Source of the DNA: Hybos culiciformis
Taxonomy: Eukaryota; Arthropoda; Insecta; Diptera; Hybotidae
Assembly: GCA_964007475.1 (NCBI GenBank)
Contig: OZ023273.1
Coordinates: forward strand, 70,495,430 to 70,559,429
Direction: 5' to 3'
DNA: 64,000 nucleotides
A program made the position numbers and the translations under genes. The notes beneath the pieces were generated by a model, which worked only from the letters and a program-made list of their open reading frames with translations, made no database searches and was not told the origin of the DNA. Positions 24,510 through 34,784 of the stretch are shown here, piece after piece; position 1 is the stretch's first letter, and every line of letters starts with the position of its first letter.

Positions 24510-27500
24510 ATTAGGTTATTTATTGATTTAGGACATTGCTTTTATTTGATATGAATAATTTCAATGGAAATGCATTCAACAAAACAATATAATTTGAACA
24601 AGTTACTTTCTATTAGGAAGAACTACATATTAATAAAAATAATTAAGTTTCCTAATAGAAGAAAATTCTGCAAATTGCATAAGTATAAAGGAAAGAAAAA
24701 AATATTGACTATTAATTTTTAATTTTTATTTATAAATTATAAATTAATTTTAAACCATCTTTAAATAAAATTATTCTTTTTTATTTCTAAAATTTGAAAT
24801 TTTCAATTGATGTAATTTGAATATCTTGGAAAAAAGTAAAAATAAAGTTTTAGTACATACTTTTATTCTAATAAATTCTTATCAATCAGTCTTCTTATCT
24901 ACAGGCCAAAGCAGCAAAATATATTTGAAAACATTTTAGATTCACATAAATCTTTAAAAACTTTGAATTTTATGTGATAAATAAAATGATGTCTCCCTGT
25001 AATGGAAGATGTGACATCTTACAGAAAAAATCGGAACCACATAATTGAGTACGATTTGAAACCATGGAAAATTTCTCTACCACGATTCCACTTGAATTTA
25101 ATAAATAATTAGTGAACGTTCGCTATAAATGGTCAGTCACAATATTTGTATTGGTTATGTTAACAAAAAAAAAGTCCAAAAAGTGGAATAGGTATTTGTT
25201 ACTTTCAAAATTATTTATTTTAAGTTTATTTTCTTCAAATGTACATATCTAGAAAAGGGCATAACTTAATTGCTCAAATTGAAACAAAAAATTAAATTTG
25301 TGTATAATTTTCTTTTTTATTTTAATAAGAAAAATCACATGCAAACGTTAAAATGCGAATGTATCATTTTGAAATTTTTGTTTTTAACTAAATTTCTTAC
25401 ATAAGATTTATAATTTTTTTTTTAATTTGAATACAACATAAATCTACTATTTTGTTTTTATAATTCTTATTATTGCATTTTAATTTTTTATATATTGTGA
25501 GAAAAGCTTATATTTTACTTTTACATTAAGTATTTATTTTAATATTAATTCTAATGTCGATTTGCGGCTGCAGTAGATCATGAAATTTTTTAAATAGCAG
25601 CATAAAAAAAATTTATTAATTAACTCTCGTTAGAGATAATTTATCTTAAATTTCCTTTTCAGTTATATTTTTCTTATATTGTTTTTATGATCATCGGTTG
25701 CTGTTAATGAACAAAAACTTTACTTTTCGCCTTATTAAAAAATCAAATTAAACTATTAAACTTTATTCCAATTTTTCTTTAAAAAATCCTTCAGAAAATT
25801 AAAAATTAAATAAAATTTGTTGTTTCCAAGCTGACCGCGAATACTTGAACACTTCGTTTTAAATGCGTAATGAAAAACAAACCAATCTAAAATTTATTGA
25901 CCATCATATTTTGTGTTATAATATTAATTTTTATAAATATTATTCCTGCATCATAATATTAATTGTTATAAATTTTTTTATAGAAATTAGATCTTTAACT
26001 TAGAGTTTGAGTGCATACCAAACAAATAATTTTAAGTGATTATTTTTTTTAATTTCTGAAAGCTGTTTACCTCTCTTCCAGCTTATTTAGTAATCTAGGT
26101 TGTGTGGTTAAGTATCAAGTAGGCATACGATTAGAGTTTATAATATTTCGCCTTCTAGTAGGCGAAGCTTTATTTACCATACATTTTTTTATGACTTAAA
26201 AATAACATTTTCACAATATTAGGTATAAAAGTAAATAGACAATGTACATACGTTAATTAAATTATGTCTTACCGCTAGGGCTTAGAAAGTATTTTATTAT
26301 TCGTTGAATTAATTATATTGTCAATAAACTTATTTTTTAAAGAAGCATGTAAGTCGTCAAATTGATTAACTCCAATTCAATATAAAACATGAATGTTAAT
26401 AATTTTTTTGTGCTTTATTAATACTAAGCTTTTTCAACAACGTAACGTAACTAGAAATTTTAAGATAATCTAAGAAATGTGAATTAGTGGAATTAAAATT
26501 AATGTTTCCAAATTTTAAAATAAACCTAATTTTTATTTTCTTTATATAATAAAACTTCAAAAAAAGTGTATAATGATAATAAAAAAAATTTATATAGGTA
26601 GAAGAATTTTATGATTTTAGTCATGTGAATTTAACATAAGTATGAGGAATGGTATGACAATGACCATGAAAATTAAATCATCAAATAATTTAGTTCTAAA
26701 CCTATTAAGAAAAAATAAATAAAAATTGATTGATTTTTTATGGAAAATCAATCTAACTATAATAAATATGATGTAATACAATAATGACAAGATTGGAATG
26801 TGTTTACTTTCTGAATAAATAAACTTAAATTATGATTCGATTGCCGTTCCAACATTAATTAGATAAATAAAAACACTGATTATATGTGGTTCAGAAATTA
26901 CATGAAAAAATTATAAAAATAACTATCCTACGATGCAAAACTTTTTTTCGGCATTGATTTGTTAAGTTGATTATTACATATAACTAAAGAGTATGTATAT
27001 TATAGAGATTACAGTCAGGCCTATATAAAAAATACAAATTAAATAAGTGAAACCAAAAATTTTACATCACTGCCCCATAAGCTCAAATTAATTTTTTCGA
27101 TAATTTCGCTCTCACAAAAGCTTCAAAAACTTTAAAAATAACAACAGATCTATTCTATATAATTTTTATACTTTTAAAAGTTTTTGTTCGAACGAAATTA
27201 TAAAAAAAAAAATTAAGCTCGTAGGGTAGTGATTTAAATCTTATGTATCTTTTTTAAAATTTGTATTTTTTGTAAGACTGAAACTTCTATAATATATATA
27301 TTCTTTGTTGTAACACTAAAAATGAAAAAAATATTTATTCGAATGAATTTAGATTTTAAGTTCTTATGCATGAGTAAAATTTAATTTTCAAATATGATAT
27401 ATCTTTGAATAAGAAAGTTATGGATAGAGAAAGAGTTTTGTTCACACGAACTTTCATTCATCATCTTTTACTTTCTAATGTATTTTTCAGTGGTCCATAA

Positions 27501-27769
27501 CAAAATTTGTTGTTATTAGATTAAATTAAAGGCATTTAATGTTCTTATTTTGCTTAATTTTAATTGTTTGTCTTAAATATAATTTGCAGAAAATGCTTTA
27601 TCACGATATTAATAAATTAAATTTCTATTTTGTTAAAACAAAATTATTATAAAAAAAAAAATAATAATTTTTTATCATGGTGCTTCACGTCTTTTTAAGG
27701 CGCAATCAATAAAATATTTATATATAAATGCAGCAAATGTTCGTTCTTCGATTTATAGAAATAAACTCT
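24510..27769. other. Intergenic DNA between convergent genes
   Basis: About 3.3 kb of AT-rich sequence with many poly-A and poly-T tracts. I see no exon, RNA gene or bounded repeat. Confidence 0.55.
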
Positions 27770-29859
27770 TTAACGATAGAATTTAACTTCAGCTTCAACA
27801 CAATCTTTCATCAATTCGTCCAGTTCTTCATTTGGTTCCGGATTAGAATTTAAGAATTGTTCTACTTCATCAATACAATTTGATTCTAAGGATTTGAGTA
27901 AATCGCCAATTGATTCCCAATTACGTTGTGTGTGTAATTTATGTAATAATGTTTCCAAATCATTATCTTTAAGTTTTGTCAATGGAGATATTTTTGGATT
28001 CGGAGCAAATACAAAAGGTTTATAAACTGATTCAACGGTTTTAGGCGTAGCTGTGAACCAATGACATGAGATGCCCGAAGAATTTAATGTTGAAACTGCG
28101 CTTGAACTATTAGAATCAGTTGAACGTAAAACTTCCAACATATTTCGTAAATTGAATGATCCGTCTTCGGTAGGCTTATTTTCTCTCGGCCATAGTTCTT
28201 CAATGGGCTCAGCAGAAAATAATTTACCAAAATTTAAATCATCCTTAAAAATAAGAAGAAAAATACTTACTATTAATAGTAAAATTTCAAAAAAGTGAAC
28301 ACTTACACTTCCATCCCAAATGCCCGAATCTTTTAATTTGTCGTTGAGATTTTCAATTGACTTATCAATTTTAGTACCAACAGTTAAGCCATTTATTGGA
28401 ATCCTTTTAAAACCACATTCCGTTAAATTTTCACAAACCCATAATTTATTTGCACAGCTTAAAATCCAAATGTTTTCAGGGTCAGCTACGAGGAAATTGA
28501 ATTTTGACGTTTCACTGCCATAAGATTCGATCAAATTCCCGATTTTATAAATAGCTTCATTTGCATTATTAGATGATTCTAAAGCAAGTCTGTAGAGAAT
28601 AAATTTAATTAATTTTAAAATTTTTGCCATTTTTCATTTTATAGCTAGGTATATATATATAATTACGAAATGATTTTCCAAGGCGTATAATTACTATTAG
28701 AGAAATTTCTTTTAGAAATATATTTTTTTTTGTTTTATAAAGGTAAAATAAAATAGTGTTCTTATTTCTTAAATTTCCTAGCTTCGTCCATAAGAAAGGG
28801 TATATATTTGCATCTTTGTTTCTTCTATATTTTTAATTTCTATTGGCCAAATATAAATAAGGTACTTTGAATTCTATTTTTTAATCTACTAAATATTTAA
28901 CAATTTAAATTAGTTACTAACATAGAAATACAAATAGCCAGCAATCGTATGTCACTAAAAATTTTGGAAAGTTCCTAACACATCGTATAATAGGTAGGTA
29001 TATAACTATCTAAAATAAGTATAATTTCCAATGTATAATGAACCATTTTTACTATCAATTAGATGTAATTGGAACAAAAACAAGTTTTTCGTAAGTTATA
29101 TTTTAATAGTGAGTATTTAGGCTCCTACCTACATTATCGATAGATGGAAAATTTCTCAACATCGTACATGTCTTGTAGAAAAATTATCATATTAAACATG
29201 AAAATTATCAATAAAGACAATAAACAAATTTTATTTTTGTTTTGAAACAAATAACAAATAAATACCCATGACCGTAAATAATATTCTGTTCTGTTTCTGA
29301 GTGACGTGACATCAATATTGATTTTTCACTAAATATAAAATTAATACATAAGTGACTCAACAAAATCTCTCACATTTCAAAAAAAATTAAAATAAAAAAT
29401 TTAGTAAAATCCTTTTCGTAAATTTTCTGATTTTCTTACCTTACAATGTCTGTTGATTTTAATGAACTTTCACTATTTTCGGGTTCACCAAACGCCCAAG
29501 TAACATTAATATGAACATTTTTTTCATTAGCTCCACATTCGGAACCCCAAATCGATTTTGGTCTTTCAATAATTACAGACAATGGGCTTGGTTCCGTGAA
29601 TTCAGCTCCACCGTCGCACTAAAATAAAACAAAAAAACCAAAAAAATAAAACAAAAAAACACTTTAATGAAATAAAAAACAGATATGTAAATTTGTTAAT
29701 AAATTTTTTTTAAACCTTTTTAAGATTTTTTTCAGCAGATGCTAGTTCAAAACAAATTTCTTTAACTTCGGAATTATCTTTTAATGAATTTCTTCCAATA
29801 ATAATTTCTTTTGAATTTGGTACGGAAACAAAAAAGCAATCACCAGAAATTGAAGACAT
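27770..29859 (-). CDS. Secernin-like protein, peptidase family C69 (complete, 4 exons)
   Basis: Exons 29859-29716, 29618-29440, 28589-28307 and 28243-27770 join (phases 0, 2, 0) to 1080 nt, 359 residues, somewhat shorter than the 410-425 of vertebrate secernins. The family has the N-terminal-nucleophile fold of C69 dipeptidases; secernin 1 is a cytosolic protein linked to mast-cell exocytosis, and peptidase activity in animals is unproven. The candidate nucleophile is Cys8, in GDCFFVSVPN. Family blocks follow in order: GRNS (22-25), ERPKSIWGSECGANEKNV (about 66-83), STDIVRLALE (about 102-111), FLVADPENIWIL, GTKID, SGIWDGS then DLNFGKLFS, HWFTATPKTVESVYKPFVF, and the C-terminal CVEAEVKFYR, close to the secernin C-terminus. 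The 63-bp intron 28244-28306 is open in frame, so an unspliced reading would wrongly insert a hydrophobic stretch. Intron 1 starts with a weak GTTTAA donor. Confidence 0.93.
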
Positions 29860-29869
29860 TTTTAATTAA

Positions 29870-30121
29870 AATTTTATAATTTCTTTTTATTTTTATAATA
29901 AGAAAAATATAATAAGAATTTCTTTGCTACACACAACAACAACAAACACTTATTCAATTTTGATATTGATATTCGCTTGCCGAATAAAAATAGGGTTAAC
30001 CACATTGATAGAAAATAAAAAAGTACAATTTCTGTTGTGTAGACTTATTTAGGTTACCAAACTGCATAATAGCAATAATTACATGTTTAATTCAAACATA
30101 AAATACACATATCCTTTCACC
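29870..30121. other. Upstream region of the secernin-like gene
   Basis: This AT-rich segment precedes the minus-strand start codon and should hold its promoter. No TATA box or initiator could be singled out. Confidence 0.3.
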
Positions 30122-30124
30122 TTA

Positions 30125-30543
30125 CTCAGAGATTAGACTGGATAGTAAACTGGATAGTAAACTGATCATTGTTGTGTTTTTTATCTGTGTTTGTAAGAAG
30201 ATAGTTGATTGAGTGTCTTTTTACTATCCTGATTTCTATCAAGATTTTTATCATGTTTTAATTATTTTGTATTAAATTTTTTTGTTTTTTTTTTTGAGTA
30301 CAGTGATAAAAAAAAAACAAGGCATACAATTTTTTATTTTGCATGTTGAAGTAAAAAAAAAAATATTTGTTCTTTTTTTTCTGACTGTGACTATCCAGTC
30401 AACTATCTTCTCAACTGTCTTGATTTAAATCCTGCTAGTAGAGAAGATAGTAAATTGACAATTAATAAAGTAATAAAATTTCACCAATACATTCAACTAC
30501 TATCTTCGTCAAGATAGTAAAAAAATCCAGTCTAACCTGGGGG
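30125..30543. mobile_element. TTA-flanked MITE with reiterated AAGATAGT words
   Basis: Inverted ends carry TTAGACTGGAT (left, about 30132-30142) and ATCCAGTCTAA (right). The flanking trinucleotide TTA occurs on both sides (30122-30124 and 30544-30546), compatible with a PIF/Harbinger-type target duplication. Inside, GATAGT, AAGATAGT and ACTATCTT recur at least eight times in both orientations. No coding capacity. The superfamily call is tentative. Confidence 0.6.
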
Positions 30544-30787
30544 TTAAATATCAAATATATTAAACACGCATCCTTATTGTTAAAACTAGTTCGTGTCCTT
30601 GTCCTATAGCCTCCTAGTACAAAACAATTTAAAATAAAAAAATTAAATTTATCAATTTGCGATTGTGATTGGTCTGTTGTTCTGTAGTGCTAGTGATGAT
30701 TTGTTTTTTAATTTTAATTTATGTGAGATGTGTAGACTTATTTTTGTAAACAAGCTACCTTTGATTATAAACTAATCAATAGCTCCA

Positions 30788-31195
30788 TGAATTATCGCAT
30801 AATGACATATCACATAATTTTTAAAATGAATTATGACATACGAATTAGCGCATAAAACTGCATTTTTAAAATTTATGCACTAATTCGTAAAAAAACCAAT
30901 TATCACATAAAATATGTTTTTTGGTTTTAATGTGATAATTCATTTGAAAACGAAATAGCACATAAATTCTAATTAAACGAATTATCGCATAAAAAAATTC
31001 GAACGAAAATTTTTTGCACTAATTCATTTAAAGACGAATTATCACATAAAATTTATTAGATAATTCATTTATTTTCAAATTCATTTTGGTTTTATGTGTT
31101 AATTCGTTTTTAAATGAATTACTGCATAATCTCATACAAATCGATTTTTATATGATAATTCGTATTTTTTTTTATGACATTATGCGATAATTCGT
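30788..31195. mobile_element. Foldback/MITE-like element built of one reiterated 13-14-bp word
   Basis: The ends are inverted: GAATTATCGCATAATGACAT at about 30788 and ATGACATTATGCGATAATTC near 31174-31194. In between, about 15 variants of GAATTATCGCATAA (also AATTAGCGCATAA and AATTATCACATAAA) appear in both orientations, spaced about 20-35 bp apart, so nearly the entire 400 bp consists of this word plus AT spacers. No coding capacity is seen. Such reiteration could be a set of transposase-binding sites, or decayed satellite-like arms of a foldback element. Confidence 0.7.
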
Positions 31196-31895
31196 CTCAC
31201 CTAAACTAATGGATCTATTAATAATGTTAAATTAATGTTACAAAGCGTATTTGTTTTTTTTGTTCTACTAAAAGAATTTTAAATAAATAGAATAGCAATT
31301 TTTTTTTTAATTTCACTTAAAACATGGTTTCATTTCAATTAAAACACTTACTTTAGATAAATTAAATTGTTTTGAATTTTTTTATTATTTTTTTGTACGT
31401 CTTTCAAATAGATTTAAAATGTTCCGCTGAGCGATTTTTCAACCAAAGCCACAGTTTATTTGTCAATTTTATTTTGTAAGCGCATTAGCTTATGTAAAGG
31501 ATATTTTTATATTAGAATATGTATATATCAGACGGAGTCATGTAAATAGAAAGCAACAAATAAGAATAAACATGTCATGAAAGCCAGGTTCGTGGATTTG
31601 AGGATTTAAGTTAACTTATATATCAATTAGATCTAAGATTCAGGTGTAATATAAAATAGTGCATTCACATTTAACTTTAAAATTTATTTATATATATTAT
31701 ATTTGTTATTGAGGCTTTTCTTTCTTTTAATAATTTTACTTTACTCTTTGCCATTTAATCTAGCTGGTAGAATTTTCTATAAGATTATTATTATATTACT
31801 AAATATCTTAATGTAATTATATAATTTTCATAATAAAAAAACCTATGATTCTTAATTAATTTTTTTTACAAAAGTGAAAATTTCAAATGAGAATA

Positions 31896-32675
31896 AGGCC
31901 GTAAGTGACGTCATGAATTTTGTAAACTTACTTTAATAGAAATTTCTCGGCTGTTTTATTTGCAAAAAGTCTCCATTGCTGTCAAATTGAAGTTCTTTTT
32001 ATAGTCAAGTTGAAATGTTGAAGAACTATTTTCAACTATTTTCTTGTGGAGTTAAAAAAATAATTTTATTTTGAATCAACTAGGTTTAAATAAAAAGAAA
32101 AAACAAATCAAAGCTCTACAGAAGCGTCCGGGTAAGTTGAAATTTTGAATAATTTAAAGAATATATTTTTTTTTCATCAACATAAAATGTTACGTTTTTT
32201 TTTTCTTATTAAATTTCAATATGGCACTCAGTGTAGTACTGACTGTAGAGAAATTTCTCCAAGAATTTTTGACATTTGTGAAATTAATAAATTTTATTTT
32301 TGATTTTGTTTTTAAATGACCATTATTTCGTTTTATATTTTTATTACACTGTTGTTAAGTGAACAAAAAATTAATTAAATTTTTTACATAAACATTAATT
32401 TTAATGACGGAATTTCTATAAAAAGCGAGAATAATAAGTGAGATGAGAAGAATGATGTTTTTATTTTAAGGTTATATTTATTTACATTTTTTGACCATCC
32501 AATTTCCGTAAACGCGCCGATAGCGACGCCGATAATCATTAGGTGAAGAATTTCACAACTAATTAATAGTATAAAAATTTACTGTCGGCTCGACTTATTA
32601 CGCAGCTAGCCTGAAGCGAACTCAAAAATAAAATTGAATAAAAAAAAATTTTGATTTTCAACCACAAACGGCCTT
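31896..32675. mobile_element. TA-flanked non-autonomous DNA element
   Basis: The left end AGGCCGTAAGTGACGTC and the right end, which reads AGGCCGTTTGTGGTTG on the opposite strand, are preceded and followed by TA (31894-31895 and 32676-32677). About 780 bp with no open frame. TA duplication fits a Tc1/mariner-type or similar element; the ends match for only about 7 bp perfectly, so it is old or of an unfamiliar family. Confidence 0.6.
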
Positions 32676-33551
32676 ATAATTGTATAATAATATTTCTTCG
32701 AGCCACTGAAAATAATATTTGAATTTAATTAATCTGTTCTCAGTTAGTAGGAAACTTCAATAATTTAATTTAACGAATATAGTTATTTTAGATACCTAAA
32801 GGTACCTACCCAACAAACCAGAAGGGAGTAGATAGCAAAAAGATTAATCTTTAGATTAATCTTTTTTAAAATAAAGAGATCAAAAGATCGATGCTCAAAC
32901 GAGAATGTAGAGATAGAAAAAAGATTAAACTTTTGATTAATCTTTTTTAAAATAGAGAGAGCGATAGACCATAATTTCTTTCGTTTCGCATTCGAATTTG
33001 AATTTCGATTTCGAACAATCAAAACAAAACAATAAACGTGTTTGTTTTAGTTGTAATTTATTGGTTGGAAATTAACAAAAATCAAATCAGGCTTTAATAA
33101 AATTTTAATAAATTAATTTAAATAAGAAATTGAAGTAAAAATTAAAGTAAAAAAAAGAAAAATTAATAAACAAATAGGAAATAGGTAAGTACTGGTAGTT
33201 CCAAATTTTGCACTACTACCTGCCGCTGGCTTACTGTAAAACTTTTATTTTCTCTTATTTTTCTTGTTACTATTTTAAAAAATGACAAATCCATTAATAT
33301 TTTACCAATTTCCCATTATCCTATTGTCGGTAGGAATTATTATTATTATTTTTTTTTTTTTCAATTTTCTATTTATCTTCTTGTAATCTTGTATTAATCT
33401 TTTACCAATCTCCTATCAACCTATTAATATTTTATTAATCTTTTACTAAACTCCCGTCAATCTATATATGTTGATCTTTTTTTAATCTCCCATCAATCTT
33501 TTAATATTGTATTAATTTTAATATATTCTTAACTCTTATTTACCAAAGACA

Positions 33552-33911
33552 ATGGGCGATAAAAAAGTAATGGGACTATCTAAGAGGCAACTGAAGTATT
33601 TGACATAAAAAAAGAAAAAGAAATGGGAAACAGATTGCTGCCCTGAACTTGCTATTACATCTACACCTTCAGCTTCTAATTGTTCAAATTCATCTGATTT
33701 GAATGTATTTGCAATATTAAAGAAAGTTTATTCCGTAAGTATGCATAATATTGAACGTAGCATTCAAAAGTGTAAGTTTTATTAATTTATAGATTCAGTA
33801 CATCGATCAGGGTACGGAGAGGTAGAATTTACGAATGAGATGAAGTATTTATTCCACCGCGTTAAGCAAAATCATAATAATAATGTTTGGAAAAATAAAA
33901 AAAAAATTTAA
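33552..33911 (+). pseudogene. Unrecognised broken coding remnant within the 2-kb transposon
   Basis: ATG at 33552 opens 18 codons (MGDKKVMGLSKRQLKYLT), a stop at 33606-33608, and then the same frame stays open through KKWETDCCPELAITSTPSAS and on to FAILKKVYS, ending at a good GTAAGT donor (33735). A second segment in another frame (33792-33911), beginning DSVHRSGYGEVEF and containing MKYLFHRVKQ, follows an AG. Amino-acid composition here is more protein-like than in the flanks. The two segments do not join in frame, so at least one indel is implied. I do not recognise the family; it could be a transposon protein or a captured host exon. Confidence 0.4.
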
Positions 33912-34153
33912 TAAGTAATAAGTAATGAATGAATGAATGTGATAATAATTATCTATATTATAAATTATAATAATAACAATAATATATAAAATAATAAAAT
34001 ATTAATAATATTTTATATAAAATGATATAAAATGAACATGATAAATAAAATATATAAATATATAAAATTAATTGGTTTTTAATTTAACCATATAAATAAA
34101 TGAATGAATATAAAATCCTTTTTACTTTCACTTGCACAGTACTAAGTAAATAT

Positions 34154-34498
34154 AAGATAGATTTTAGATATATACGGAGATCTATTAAAGATTGATTCGA
34201 AAGATAGATTTTTGATGTATATTGAGATCTTCTAAAGATTAATTATAAAGACAGATTTTTACTTTTCATTTGCACCTGTATTTACAAATTGACTTAAATT
34301 ATTTATTTTTAAAATCTCTGAAAACTCTTTTAAGAGATTTTAAAAATAAATAATTTAAGTCAATTTGTAAATACAGTGCAAATGAAAAGTTAAAATCTGT
34401 CTTTATAATTAATCTTTAGAAGATCTCAATATACATCAAAAATCTATCTTTCGAATCAATCTTTAATAGATCTCCGTATGTATCTAAAATCTATCTTT
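34154..34498. repeat. Large inverted repeat with about 165-bp arms
   Basis: Arms 34154-34319 and 34333-34498 pair almost throughout (for example AATAATTTAAGTCAATTTGT on the right against its complement on the left), with a 13-bp centre. It lies wholly inside the 2-kb transposon and runs into a tandem array on its right. Confidence 0.8.
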
Positions 34499-34680
34499 AT
34501 GATCAATCTTTAATGGATCTCTATAATACATCTAAAATCTATCTTTACGATCAATCTTTAATGGATCTCTATAATACATCTAAAATCTATCTTTATAATT
34601 AATCTTTAATGGATCTCTATAATACATCTAAAATCTATCTTTATAATTAATCTTTAATGGATCTCTATAATACATCTAGG
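34434..34680. repeat. 48-bp tandem repeat array
   Basis: Four close copies of a unit starting ATCTAAAATCTATCTTTA, at 34482, 34530, 34578 and 34626, are preceded by a diverged copy that also forms the end of the neighbouring inverted-repeat arm. The array thus grew out of one arm of the palindrome. Confidence 0.85.
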
Positions 34681-34784
34681 GAGGGACAAAATGTTAGGCG
34701 AATAGATGAATAAAAAGATTAGTCTTTTAGCTAAAAAAAACTAATCTTAGTTCGATCAAAGATTAAACTCTGGTTTGTTGGGTA

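Larger units (their letters stand above)
32809..34782. mobile_element. 2-kb TA-flanked transposon with 14-bp perfect inverted ends and a coding remnant
   Basis: CCCAACAAACCAGA (32809-32822) and TCTGGTTTGTTGGG (34769-34782) are perfect inverted repeats, flanked by TA on both sides (32807-32808 and 34783-34784). Words like AAGATTAATCTTTT recur just inside each end (about 32842-32950 and 34715-34770). The middle has a broken coding segment (33552-33911); the right third has a large inverted repeat (34154-34498) merging into a 48-bp tandem array. The length and remnant suggest a decayed autonomous or gene-carrying element; no transposase was recognised. Confidence 0.8.

Noticed and set aside
28071..28523. 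Plus-strand frames of 75 and 67 residues
   Set aside because: Antisense shadows of secernin exons 3 and 4.
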